Part shown: piece by piece, positions 48,805-60,169 of the stretch | Layout: the number at the start of each line of letters is the position of its first letter | Position numbering within the stretch: position 1 is the first letter of the stretch | Origin: Tenrec ecaudatus | Lineage: Eukaryota > Chordata > Mammalia > Afrosoricida > Tenrecidae | Direction of reading: 5' to 3' | Length of the DNA: 64,000 bases | Assembly: GCF_050624435.1 (NCBI RefSeq) | Contig: NC_134538.1 | Location: 119,124,437 to 119,188,436 of the forward strand | Program-made: the position numbers and the translations under genes | Notes under the pieces: model-generated | The model's database searches: none | What the model was told of the DNA's origin: nothing | The model's input: only the letters and a program-made list of their open reading frames with translations

Positions 48805-49955
48805 TCTTGTTCTGAGGCGACACGGAGTCCACTCTGACTCATGGCAATGGAATGAAACACTGCCCAACTCCAAACCTGCCTCATAATGGTTCTTATCTTT
48901 GGGCCTGTTCTTGGAGCCACGAGGTCAATCCATCCCAAGGACCATCCTCTTTTTCACTGCTATACCTTCTCCAGGGACTAGTTTCTCCTGATGGCATCTC
49001 CAAAATAAGTGAGAAGTGTCCACATCCTTGCCTCTGAGGAGCATCTTGGCTGGACTACTTCCAAGCTATATGTGTTTGTTTTTTTGGTAGTCCTTGACAC
49101 CTTCAGTATTCTTTGCCAGCATCAAAATTCAAATCCATCTATTTTTCTTTGGTCTTTCATATTTAATGTCTAATTTTCACATGCACACGAGGAAGCTAAA
49201 AATACCGTAGCTTTGTCAGACACAACTCCATCCTCAAAGTAGCACCCTTGCTTTACAGCGCTTCAAAGAGCGGGGGCTTTTGTAGCAGATTTGCTCAATG
49301 CAATGTTTTATTGCTTGATATCCTGACTACTGCTTCCATGAATACTGATTGTGGATACAAGCAACACAAACTTCTTGACATGTCAAATTTTCTCCATTCA
49401 TCATTGCATTACCGAATGGCACAGTCGTGAGGCTGTGGTTTTCTTTGTGTTGAATTGTGATCCCAGTAAAAGCTGCAATCTTTGGTCTGCATCAGTGAGT
49501 ACTGCAGGTCCTTCTTACATTTAGCAAGAAAGGCTGTGTCTTCTGCATAGAGAACACTGGCAGTGAGCCTTCCTCCAATTCCAATGCCACGTTCTTCTTC
49601 ATATAACCCAGCTTCTCTGATTACTTGTTCAGCATACACATTGAATAAGTATGGTGAGAGGATATAAACCTTTCGTGAATTTAAACCATGCAATATTCAC
49701 CTCCCCGCCGTTTCTATAACTGTCTCCTGATTGATGTACAAGTCTGACATGAACACAATGAAGTGTTCTGGAATTCCCATTCTTGCCAGGATTGGTTTTG
49801 ATCCACATAGTCAAAGTCTTGTCATAGTCAATATAGCACAAGTAAACATCTTCTGATGATCTCTTATTAGACCCAAGATCCAGCTGACATCAGCAATGAT
49901 ATCCCTTGCTATGGGTCCCCTTCGGCATCTGACCTCAAATTCTGGTGTTTCCCTC
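48805..49955 (-). mobile_element. RTE LINE, minus copy of an opposed pair
   Basis: 3' end at about 48805 ('cggagtccactctgactcat'), then the C-terminal part and RT. The minus ORF at 49409-49693 keeps 'SPYLFNVYAEQVIREAGLY' and a mutated catalytic box, YAED for YADD. It ends in RT sequence at about 49955, where the plus copy begins. Confidence 0.8.
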
Positions 49956-49959
49956 TGGC

Positions 49960-51325
49960 ATGTCAACATATTGCTGATGAAGCACTGGAGGTGCCCACTT
50001 GAATATGCCAAGAAACTTGGAAGACAGCTACCTGGCCAACCAACTGAAAGAGATTCAAATATGTACCCGTTCCACAAGAAGGTAACCCAACAGAATGTGG
50101 AAATTATTAGACAATATCATGAATCTCATAATCAAATAAAAATGTGTTGTTGATCTTTCAACAATGGCCCCTGCAGTACAATGCCAGGAAGATGCCATAA
50201 ATCCAAGCTGGCCTCAAAAGAAGAATAGAAAAAGGGTGATCATCGGTAGAAGATAACAGAGAGTAGAAAATAAGAGGAAACCTGCTTCCCTGTGGTGAGC
50301 TGACTATGCAAAGGCGTTTGGCTGTGTGGTTGATAATGAACTAGAAGATTGGGAATTCCAGAACACTTGGTTGTGCTCATGTGGAAGCTGTACGTGGATC
50401 AAGAGACAGTTGTGTGAACAATATAAATCTTAAAAAGCAAGAACAGAACGTTGTGACCACTGTGCATCCTCTCATCATACATATTCAGTCTGTGTGATGC
50501 ACCAGCAACCACAGAAGCTGGACTATATGAAGAATAACAGCATCAGGACTGGAGGGCAGCTTACTAACAACCTGAGATACGCAATGAATGCAGCCTCGTT
50601 TGCTGATAGTGAGGACGACTTGAAGCATTTACTGGTATAGAGCAAGGGTTACAGCCTTCAGTGAGTATTGCAGCTTAATAGAATGAACACCCAAACCCTC
50701 ACACCTGAACTCTTAAATAACATCATGATAAATCGCTAACATATTGATGTTGTCAGTTGTGTGTGGCTCCATAATAAATACTCACAGAAGCAGTCAAAAA
50801 CTCAAAGGACACATTGTATTGGATAAATCTGCCACACAAGAGCTCTCTAAAGGGTGGAAGCACAAGGATGTCATTTTCAGGACTAAGGTGTTCCTGATCT
50901 AAGCCATATTATTTTTAATTACTTCATATACTTGTGAAAGTTGGACATTGAATAAGGAAGACTCAAGAAAAATCAAGGCATTTGAATCATGTTCAGGTGA
51001 GAAATATTACAAGTACTATTGACTTCCAAAAGAGCAAACAAATCTGTGCTAGAAGAAGTACAGCCAGAAGGATCCTTGGAAATTAGGCCAGCAAGACTTC
51101 ATCTCAAATAATTTGGACGTGTAATCAGGAGAGTCGGTTAGAAAAAGCCATCGTACTTGGTAAAGTAGAAGGGTAGTGAAAAATAGAGAGACCCTCAGTG
51201 ATGTAGACTGACAATATAGCAACCATCTTGAGGATGGTGGACTGGACAGTGTTTCCTTCTGTTTTACATTGAGCTTCTATGACTGACCTGACTGAATTAA
51301 CAACTACATAACAATGTCTTGTGTT
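49960..51325 (+). mobile_element. RTE LINE, plus copy of an opposed pair
   Basis: Begins 'catattgctgatgaagcact' and runs 'ccaagaaacttggaagacag', 'acccaacagaatgtgg', then RT and the 3' end at about 51310 ('ctgaattaacaactacataa'). Since it has its own 3' end it is a second insertion, not the flipped half of the minus copy. Confidence 0.8.
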
Positions 51326-51897
51326 CATTCATGCATACATATACAGATACAAATTAAGTCTGCTGACAAGTCTTTTCAGAATCATTAAAGAGTTATACAA
51401 AAGACAAAGTTAAAAATATTTATTCAAATAAGGATATATTTAATATGCTCTAATTTTCTTTTCTATCTGGCTAAAAGTCTAGATTAACTTATAAAGCTGT
51501 TAAAACATTGAGTGTCAAGTAAAGAGCTTGTATTAGTCCAGGTAGACTAGAAAAACAAATCCATGGGCACTCATATGTGTGTAAGATAGTGTTTTATATC
51601 AAAGTGTACTTGTACAATAAGAAAACATCCCAGCCCAGTCCACAACAAGTCCATAAATTTGATATTACCCCATATATCTGATATCAATGTATAAAGTCCT
51701 CTTCAGACTCATGAAACTTACGCAATGACACCAAATGCAGGAAGATCACAGGCCAGTGGGTGGGAAGTCCTGTGGATCCAGTGGCATTGTAAGCATCTCA
51801 GCGCTGGCACGGGTCTCCATGTGGCTTCTTTAGCTATAAAACTCTGATTGCCTCAGGGTAGCTTCATGTGAATTCTCCTCAGAAATGTCTCGAAGGG

Positions 51898-52237
51898 GAG
51901 GGTGGGCTGGAAAGGGGGAACTGATTGCAAGGATCTACATGTAACCTCCTCCTTGAGGGACAGTCAGCAGAGGAGTGGGTGAGGGGAGATGTCGGACGGT
52001 GCAGGATGTGACAAAATAATAATAATTTATACATTATCAAGGGTTCATGAGGGAGGCGGGGGAGTATGGAGGGAGGGGAAATTGAGGAGCTGATGCCAAG
52101 AGCTTAAGCGGAGAGTGGATGTTTTGAGAATGATGAAGGCAATGAATGTACAAGTGTGCTTTACACAATTGACATTATGTATGTATTCTGATAAGAGTTG
52201 TATGAGCCCCTAAGAAAATGATTTTTAAAAAAAGAAA
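51898..52237 (+). mobile_element. Repeat family A nested in family B
   Basis: Flanked by a 17-bp duplication AGAAATGTCTYGAAGGG (51881-51897 and 52238-52254, one mismatch). Right end 'gcccctaagaaaatgatttt' then A-rich. Shorter on the 5' side than the 53.6-kb copy, as expected of 5' truncation. Confidence 0.85.
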
Positions 52238-52262
52238 AGAAATGTCTTGAAGGGAGTGAGCT

Positions 52263-52328
<66 letters not shown>
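52263..52328. repeat. (GA)n microsatellite
   Basis: About 66 bp of GA with one GAAA interruption near 52274, right after the family A target duplication. Confidence 0.95.
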
Positions 52329-52331
<3 letters not shown>

Positions 52332-52632
52332 CACTCCATGGAGGAAATACTGCAGTTCCCAGAATCCTTAGGAGGCCATACCCACACAGAAGCCTCATTG
52401 ACAGGCTAAACCCCACCCCTACTCTCTTAATCCTCCAATTGACACCAGATTATGTAACTACCACAGAACTCAGCATTTATTAGCTAAGAGAATAACCTCG
52501 TATGAAGTTCTCCTCATTGCAGCATCTCAGGTTCCCCTGCACATATCCAACACTTCCTTGCACACACTACAAAACATAAAAAACATAAAAACTTTGTTAG
52601 AACACATGAGGTTTATTAATTTCTGGGAAGGA

Positions 52633-52800
52633 GCCCGGGCAGGGATCCACAAAGTCAACATTTGAGACCACTAGCCTTCTCTGAGGGCGAAAGATGGGGC
52701 CTTCTTCTGTCGTAAACCATAATCTCAGAAACTCCCCGGGCAGTTCGTTCTACCCTGCTCACGATGAGTTACATTCGCTGGATGGCAGTTTGTTTCTTAG
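52633..52800 (+). mobile_element. AfroSINE
   Basis: 'tccacaaagtcaacatttga' head side, 'gagggcgaaagatggggcct' body, 'ctgctcacgatgagttacat' tail with 'ggatggcagtttgt'. Confidence 0.75.
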
Positions 52801-53560
52801 TTTTTATTAATGTCTGGTAACTCTTTACGTCACATTACACTACAGCTCTTCATGACTATATTTATTTGATGGATCAGCTATTTACCTCAAAGCAAAATTT
52901 TTAGCACAATCTTCATGAACCTAATGTAATTCTATTTGTACAGAGGTCATACTTAAAGCCAAATCCTTCTGCTTCTCATTATCAGAGCGAAAGTCTCTTC
53001 CCTGATTGCTTTGTGACTTCTGCTCGACATGTTGAACTGTTTGCTCATGAAGGGCTTGCAACTGGCCTCAGGCCAATCAGAACCAGATACATGGACACAA
53101 GTTAATGGATTTTAATTGTTCTGGTTTTAGAATGTTATATAAACGGAAAGTGTTCCTGACATCTTCAGGGACATGCATTAAAAATGGCCTTTGCTCTCCA
53201 ACATTCTAAGGGCGTTCTTGCTCCTTTCGGCTGTCCCGGTAGTCAAAGACTCAGATGCACCAGCATGATTCCCAGATGCAGGAAGTCAAGGGTAATGCTT
53301 TAGCTGATATGAATGATAAACAGACTACATCACAATTCATTTGAAACATCTTCCACCATGAGCAGAATGAAGAGGGTATAAAGCAAGTATGCCCTTTGAA
53401 ATCGCCAAATTATAATGCTAATTTTCAAAGACATCAGGGCATATTAAATTAAAGCAAGATAAACTGAGTTTATGCAGCTTTAATTTCTTTTTATCCAAAT
53501 TTCTGACTTCTTCATAACTTTCTAACCACTTGACTCTGAGGAAAGGGTGAGCAACTGGGT
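52801..53560. other. Unassigned sequence with CCAAT and TATA-like boxes
   Basis: No gene recognised. A CCAAT motif ('ggccaatcagaacc', about 53075-53089) lies about 55 bases before 'ttatataaacgg' (about 53135-53146). This spacing is seen in LTR U3 regions and in some gene promoters. No LTR copy elsewhere in the window supports the first reading and no gene supports the second. Confidence 0.35.
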
Positions 53561-53578
53561 ATAGAATGACTGTGGCCA

Positions 53579-54581
53579 TCTAGCTTGGAAGCAACAAAGC
53601 CCACAGAGAAGGAGCACACAGCCTAAGTGAATACAAGGTGTTGAACGGACCAGGTAGCAGACACCAAAGAACAAAAACCATCATTGTTTGATCACCTTCC
53701 TCACATAAACGCTAAAGATGAATGTGTACATAAGCAAGTGTGGCGAAGAAGGCTGATGGTGCCCGGCTATTGAGAGATATAGTGTCTGGGGACTTAAAGG
53801 CTGAAAGGTAAACAAGCGGCCATCTAGCCCAGAAACAACAAAGTCCACATGGTAGCAGCAAACCAACATGTGTGATCATGAAGGGCAGAGGGGACCAGGT
53901 TTCAAGCAACAAAGGCGGGGGGTGTGGGGGAATCACATCACTATGAATGAGGGGAGTGTGTGATGGGGACCCAATGCCCATCTGTAGACAGCTGGACATC
54001 CATTGCAGAGGGTTAGCAGGGAGGAGACGAGTCACTCAGGGTTCAGTGTAGCAACAATGAAACTCAAAACCTTCCTCTAGTTCTTGAACGCTTCCTCCCC
54101 TCCAAATTATAATGATCCCTTACAAACCTGGTTAGACCAGAGGATGCACAGTGGTGCAGTAGGGATCTGGAAACACTGGGAATCTAGGACGGATGAAACC
54201 TTCAGGACCAGAGGTGAGAGTGGCAACACCGGGAGGGAAGGGGGTGTAGAAAGGGAGAACTGATCCTGGGGATCTATATGCAACCTCCTCTCTGGGGGAT
54301 GGGCAACAGGAAGGTGGGTGAGGGGAGACTCCGGGCAGGTAAGGTAAGATAAAATAATAATTTATAAACTATTAAGGGTTCATGAGGGAGAGGGAGCAGG
54401 GAGGGAGAGGGACGGGGAGGGAAAAAAGGAAAATGAGCTGATTCCAGGAACCCAAGTGGAAGGTGAATTTTGAGAATGACAGACCAATGAATGTATAAGG
54501 ATGCTTTACTCAATCGATGTATGTATGGATTATGATAAGAGTTGTATGAGCCCCAATAAAATGATTTATTTAAAACAAAAA
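53579..54581 (+). mobile_element. Repeat family A, longest bounded copy (1,003 bp)
   Basis: Flanked by a 16-bp duplication AGAATGACTGTGGCCA / AGAATGAATGTGGCCA (53563-53578 and 54582-54597, 15 of 16 identical). Ends 'gccccaataaaatgattta' plus an A-rich tail. Internal landmarks 'ggcggccatctagccc'-type and 'aataataatttataaactat' recur in 8000-8870 (inverse) and the shorter copies. No coding frame. It is probably the 3' part of a LINE, or a retroposon of its own; I cannot name the family. Confidence 0.85.
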
Positions 54582-54597
54582 AGAATGAATGTGGCCA

Positions 54598-56300
54598 GGA
54601 CCATTTTACACATTTATTGATGGGCCTGAGTAATAAGCCCATTTTTCTTGTTGGTTTTCATGGTCCCCTGTTTAAAAATGACAAGATCTAGCTATTTATC
54701 TAGAATAGTGCTTGATTCCCCTTCTGATAGCATGGCTCCAACAGAACCTCTGCGGCCAGTGCCATCTTTGCCACGGTTGCCTATCAGACTTATATTACAT
54801 GAACTAATGATTGATAAACATCAGGAATTACCCTATGATCTAGCATGATGAGACTGAAACTCCTGAATTCAAGAAGGAGGTAGAGACAAGAAAAAGCTAT
54901 ATTTTAACAAAGATTTTTATGGGAAGGGCCTGATACCCCCGAACATGTCCCTTTTTTTATCGTATTTCAAGAGGAGAGACACTTGTTTAGAAATATGATC
55001 ATAAGCATAGTTGAAAAATATTTGGGGGACACTTTTGGAATTTGCAGGTCACACAGTCAGGCAATGTTCAATCTGTTCAGAATTTGAAACAAGCAAACCT
55101 TATTAATCCTCACCTGCAAAGTATCGCTTGCCAACTTTTCTTACCAGGAAATTAGGTTTTATTGAGTTAACACCTACCAATGACTATAAATTTATTTTGT
55201 TATTATTTATAGGTATTCATATTGGATTAACATTATTATTGCCATAAATCTATGGCTGCCGTTTTAACTAAAACGTTTAAATTATTATTCTCATGTGTGG
55301 AGTTTTAGACAACCTCTGTAGCAACATTTTATGAGCCAAGTAAACACCACTAGAATTTCCCCCATTTTTAGAGAATCCATTTCCCTTATTCTCCCCCGTG
55401 TTCTGGGCTTGGGGAAACATCTAATGGAATTATAAAGCTTCAGTTGGCAGCACTCACACAATACTTGGATTAATTTGGCTACAAGCCTTCCCCTTATTTT
55501 TGACAAATTTAAGAATTACTGTTTGGGGCCCTCATGAGTTAACTCTTCTGATGTTTTAAAAGATAAACCATGAACTTACCCTGTCCATTACCTTTTGCTG
55601 ACAAAACTCTAATGCACAAAATTAAAATATTGTCAATATTGATTCACTATGCTAAAGAACAGATTAATTTTCAAAGAAGACGTCAGACGTGAAGTGACCG
55701 AAGGGTTTCTTGTTTGACCCCTCTTGCCTAGGGATTATGTCCAGTGGAAAAATACAGAATTGCCTTAAAACTCTACAGAAGGAATATTACTTGATCTTGC
55801 TCATTAATCCATGTGCTGCAAATTTTCAAGGATTAAAGCTTAGACCCATATGTTCATTTTGAAGAAAACTCCAATTCCTGAATGCATTGTGGAACCTGCT
55901 GAAGGAGTTACGTGCAAATTTAAATGTTGCAAGAGTGAGGAATAAGCCCACATCTAGGCAAATGACATCTGTCTAAAGCTTAAAGACCTGATTTGAAATG
56001 CCTGTGCAAGTCGAAGTAACATTGAAATGATTTGGGTCTAGAAAACTGCTATCTTGAACATTTCTATATCTAATTAGATAGGATTTCTGAAATAAGTAGT
56101 TAAATAAAACCTTTAACCCTTTTCAATTTTTCCTAGTTACTCTGAATCATGATCTTCAGTTAGGGGTATTTCTATGATTTTGATGTTTTAAATATTATTT
56201 GAGTTATTGTTATCCAAATTATTTGAATTTCATTATTCCAATTTAATGATTGAACTTATCTGTGGTACCAGCTTTAGATAGTCATTTGAATGTATAACTT
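54598..56300. other. Unassigned AT-rich sequence
   Basis: No gene or named repeat recognised. ORFs are below 75 codons with no recognisable domain. Confidence 0.4.
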
Positions 56301-56304
56301 GTAA

Positions 56305-56468
56305 GGGGTCCTGCTGGTACTGTGCATTCGGTATTGGGCTGCTAACCTCAATGTTGGTAATTCAATTATCCACGGGGGCGAGATAAGGCTGCCTGCTCTC
56401 AGAAAGATTTACAATCTTGGGAGCACTGCACAGGGCCACCATGAGCTCAAATAGACTCAATAAAATGA
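56305..56468 (+). mobile_element. AfroSINE
   Basis: 'ggggtcctgctggtactgtg' head, 'gctgctaacctcaatgttgg', body 'ggcgagataaggctgcctgc', tail 'gggccaccatgagctcaaat'. Confidence 0.8.
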
Positions 56469-56884
56469 GTATAGACATTTTAGAATTAGTAGCTCTTTGT
56501 ATAATTCCTTTGGCTTTGAAGTAGCTTTTGTTTTGTAAACTTGAATTTCTACACTGGTAAAATGGTGAACATAGATGTCTTTACATACATACTACTTTTA
56601 GAGAATAAGTATATCCCTTATGATCCACCTAAGTTTAGAATTCATTTAGCTCTCTTGTTTCAAGGTTGTATGCATTTTTGTAATTACTTCCACCTTTCAT
56701 GTTTTATTAATCCTGTGCTACTAATTCCTGCCATAGATTAAAACACATACATTTTGAAATAACTTTATAAAATTTTTGGTCTTAACATTTTCATTATATT
56801 TATTCTTTTTTGGTTAGTTGCTTTCTTACTATCTTTTATGACCTTTGTGAACACGGTCTGTTTAGCAATCATTTGTCAATATTG
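56469..56884. other. Unassigned AT-rich sequence
   Basis: No gene or named repeat recognised. Confidence 0.4.
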
Positions 56885-57300
56885 TTGTTAAGTGTTACTG
56901 AGTCTGATTTGTAGGACCCTGTATAAAACAGAAGGACACACTGCCTGGTCCTGCACTGTCCTCGCCAACATTCTTATGTGTAAGCCCAACGTTGCAGTGA
57001 TTGTGTCAATCCATCTCATTGAGGGTCTTCTATTTTTTTTCCAGACCCTCTGCTCTACCAAAGACAATGTTCTTCTCCAGAGACCATCCCCCAAGGATCA
57101 CATATCCAAGGTACGTGAGACTAAGTCTCTCCACCCTCACTTTTAAGGAGCCTTCTTGTACTTATTTCTTCTGGCAGTCTATAGTATATTTAATATTCTT
57201 CTCCATCACCATAATTTAAACATAAATTCTACTGTAGTCTTCCTTATTCATTGTTGAGCAATCACATGAGTATGAAGCAACTGAAAATATCATAGTTGGA
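56885..57300 (-). mobile_element. RTE LINE, 3' fragment
   Basis: Starts in 'ttgttgttaagtgttactga', then 'ctgcctggtcctgcactgtc', 'tgtgtcaatccatctcattg', to about 57290 ('gaaaatatcatagttgga'). Minus-strand frames carry broken RTE C-terminal sequence. Confidence 0.75.
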
Positions 57301-58599
57301 ATATTTCTTCTGGCCCGTGTTACTCTGTTATGATGCTTTTGTTGCGCGTTCTATTTCTGCTACTGCTCCTTCAGCCTTTATGAACTCCACGAGTAAAACT
57401 TCGTTTGTTGCACAAGCTCAAGCAGTCACTAGAGCAACAACGTTGCCGATTGCTGGATATTCCAGATAGTCCTTTGATATGTTCCCCAAACTCAGAACCA
57501 GTGGGACCTCGTGCATGTGATTATTCCCATGAACTCCTTACTGGGATCAACCAAATGGTTTTTCTTATGAAGGCCATTTGTGAAAGTCTGTGGCACCCCT
57601 CTGGCCTTAAAGTGGAAACCATAGATTCTCTGTTTTCATTTAAACCAGACTGAAGTTGAGGTTATGGATAAATTCATCTGGATAAGAGACAACTTACATA
57701 TGAAAAAGTATCTTACATAATTCCCACGACTACCTTGGTAGGTCTGGAAACATTATGACTCAATTACTGTGGTCACAAAAAGAGAACCTGTTTGATGGAG
57801 TCCAAAGTCAGTGGTTTGTACAATATCTCCTCACCTCAGGACAAAACTCTAGAATCCATTTAAGAAAGGGCAAAAACCCACCTATTATAATCATCTAACA
57901 GATGTGGCTTGAACAAGCCAATCAAGCCATCCAATTTTCTCATAATTATACAGGGAAGAAAATTTTCATGTTCCATTTGGTTATAGTTTCTTTAGTGGCA
58001 GATAAGGGTACTCCAAAGAAAAGAAAACCGTATTGTCATTCGGATGTCACTCCTGCATTCTGCTTTTCTAAGGTGGCTGGAGGATGGTGGGACAGTGCAC
58101 CCTTGACAACATTGAAGTCTCTTAGATATCCTTAGATATGTTGGCCTTCATTGCCATTCAGCACCGGACTGGAATGTATGGCTAGAAAGACTGGACAGAA
58201 AGAGGATGAAAGGAGGCTTAGGTTATGGATAGAAAACTATAACTATATAATGTTAGAGTGAGATTAACATTTGTAATAGCTAGTATGATGTTAATTTTTT
58301 AATTTAAATCGCAGTATTAGAAACCTGTCAGACATAATGGAATAAATCAGCAATGGTATTTGTTTATGCCTTGATTGCCCATGAAAAATCTCTAAATGAG
58401 TTAGGAAAGATGATCACTGATACGACTATTGCTTTAGACTGCATTCTTCTCAAGGAAGGTGGCATCTACTTCATTCCCAATATCTTTTGCTGCTTCTGGA
58501 TAAATATCTCTGAGGAAGTTGAACATGACGTAGATAAAATTCACCTGCTTACATGTATCCAAATAGAGCATTGAAACACTTCACAATTTTTTCAGCTAG
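57301..58599 (+). pseudogene. Endogenous retrovirus remnant, env-containing
   Basis: A decayed retroviral stretch. The only part I can name is at 58353-58574. The 82-codon ORF at 57405-57653 and the 77-codon ORF at 57902-58135 may be upstream env or pol remains, but I see no diagnostic motif. An LTR-like element of the same orientation follows at 60170, and an RTE copy (58614-59715) separates them. Stops break every frame, so no protein can be made. Confidence 0.45.
58353..58574 (+). pseudogene. env: ERV envelope transmembrane-subunit fragment
   Basis: A 73-codon frame with the hallmark layout of a gammaretrovirus- or type-D-like envelope transmembrane ectodomain. A leucine-rich helical stretch is followed by 'ALD' (residues 27-29), Gly-Gly (36-37) and then the CX6CC disulphide motif. 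In this copy the first Cys of CX6CC is Tyr (residue 39), while the Cys pair remains (46-47), followed by an aromatic-Ile-Asn site. Loss of that Cys would remove the motif that links surface and transmembrane subunits. The fragment ends at a stop 26 bases before the RTE target duplication. Confidence 0.6.
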
Positions 58600-58613
58600 T
58601 TGCCTAATGGAAT

Positions 58614-59715
58614 ATTTTTGTAGTTAGGTGCCATTGGGCCAGTTCCGACTCATAGTGACCCTATGTCCAATGGAAAAACCACTACCCGCTCCTGCTCCAT
58701 CCTCATCAGTGTTATTACATTGGAGCCCAGCTTGCAGGCACTGTGTTAATCCATCTGGACTAGGCCTTCCCTCTATGTGATGTCCCTCTACTCTTCCAAG
58801 CATGATGTTCCTCTCACCATCTTTGCTTTTAAGGAGCATTTGGCTGGACTTCTAAGACATAATTTTTTGTTCTTTTAGTAGTATATAGTACTTTAAATAT
58901 CCTTTACCACCACCATAATTTACTGCATTGATTTTTCCTCATGCTTCTTTATCCACTGTCCAGTTTTCACATACATATGGGGCAATAAAAATTCCACAGA
59001 TTGATTCAGGCGCTCCATAGTCCACAAAGTAACATCCTTTCAACACTTCAAAGAGGTCTTATACAGCAGATTTATTTAATGCACTGCATCATTTCATTCC
59101 TTGACTTCTGCTTCCATGAACATTGATTCTGGGTTCAAGCAAGTGAAAATCCTTGGCAAAATCAATCTTTTCTCCATCTATCATGATATCACCTGTGGGT
59201 TCAGCTGGGAAGATTTTGATCATCTTTACAGTGAACTGCAATCTAAACTATCCTTAGTTTACTTTAGCAAGTGCTTCAAGACCTCCTCGCTTTCAGCAAG
59301 CCAGATTGTGTCCACTGTATATTGTAGGTTATTAATAAACCTTTCTGTAAACCTGATGATGCAGTATTCTTCATATAATCCATCTTCTGGGGTGATTTGT
59401 TAAGCATACAAACTGCATAAGTATGCTGAGAAGATGCAACCTTGATTCACAGCTTTCTTGCTTTTAAATCCTGCAGCTTTCCCTTGTTCTGTTAACACAA
59501 CTGCCTCTTGATTCGTGGACAGGTTCTGCATGAGTAAATGGATGTGTTCTAGAATTCCCATTCTGCTCAAGGCTAGCCACAGTTTCTGGTGGTACACGCA
59601 GTTGAGTACCTTTCCAGAGCCAATAAAGCACAAGCAAACATCTTGCTGGTATTCTCTGCTTTCAGTTAAGATCCATTTATAATTAGCAATGTAGACTCCT
59701 GGATATGATTTATTT
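58614..59715 (-). mobile_element. RTE LINE inserted in the ERV, with target duplication
   Basis: Flanked by TTGCYTAATGGAAT at 58600-58613 and 59716-59729 (13 of 14 identical). The 3' end is at the left ('gttccgactcatagtgaccc'). Minus ORF 59400-59633 keeps RT-domain pieces including a 'KAVNQGCIFSAYLCSLYA' block. 5'-truncated in RT. Confidence 0.85.
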
Positions 59716-59729
59716 TTGCTTAATGGAAT

Positions 59730-60165
59730 TAGGTCATAGTGGTCACAGTCATTAAAATTATAATAATTGAATTTTATATGCAGAATACCATTAACGCCAG
59801 AGAAACAACATGCTTCCCATGCAGATGTTGGTATATGTGCAAGTTGTATTCATTCCCAACAAATTTCAGAAGAACTCAAAATTTTTCATTTGAAATGGTC
59901 AATAGATATTCAAGGCCATGTCACCCTCCCATTCATCCTTGAAAAAGACAGTAATAATATGGTGAAGCAACATGAAGCCATCCTATTGCCAGAAACACCT
60001 TGCAGGAGTGGAATGGATCCTTTGTGGGTGACATGTGAACACCTTACCCTGAGGATAAGAATTCCCTTAATGTAAGGCAACAAGACGTAGTGGTGTTTCT
60101 GCCACAGGGCATTAGGGATCGTACATACTTGCTGGTTGCAGCAGCACCTACAGAGCCAAGCCCAC
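59730..60165 (+). other. Probable ERV 3' sequence downstream of the RTE
   Basis: This continues the interrupted ERV sequence up to the LTR-like element. The 102-codon ORF at 59767-60075 has no motif I can name. The assignment rests only on position. Confidence 0.3.
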
Positions 60166-60169
60166 AAAA

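Larger units (their letters stand above)
51535..52455 (-). mobile_element. Repeat family B (L1 3'-end-like), interrupted
   Basis: Plus-strand reading begins 'tattagtccaggtagactag' and ends 'gattatgtaactaccacaga' near 52465. The part from 51660 to 51800 is the reverse complement of 3790-3960. It is split by the family A retroposon at 51898-52237 and carries an expanded GA tract at 52263-52328. The 'tagtccaggtagactag' start resembles minus-strand 3' ends of old L1 elements. Confidence 0.6.

Noticed and set aside
48441-49037. A small gene suggested by several adjacent plus-strand ORFs
   Set aside because: The frames overlap an LTR-like region and the RTE 3' end, share no reading-frame logic and have no recognisable domain.
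58353-58574. A captured (syncytin-like) env gene still in use
   Set aside because: Only 73 codons are open, the first Cys of CX6CC is lost, and an RTE follows closely; there is no full-length frame.
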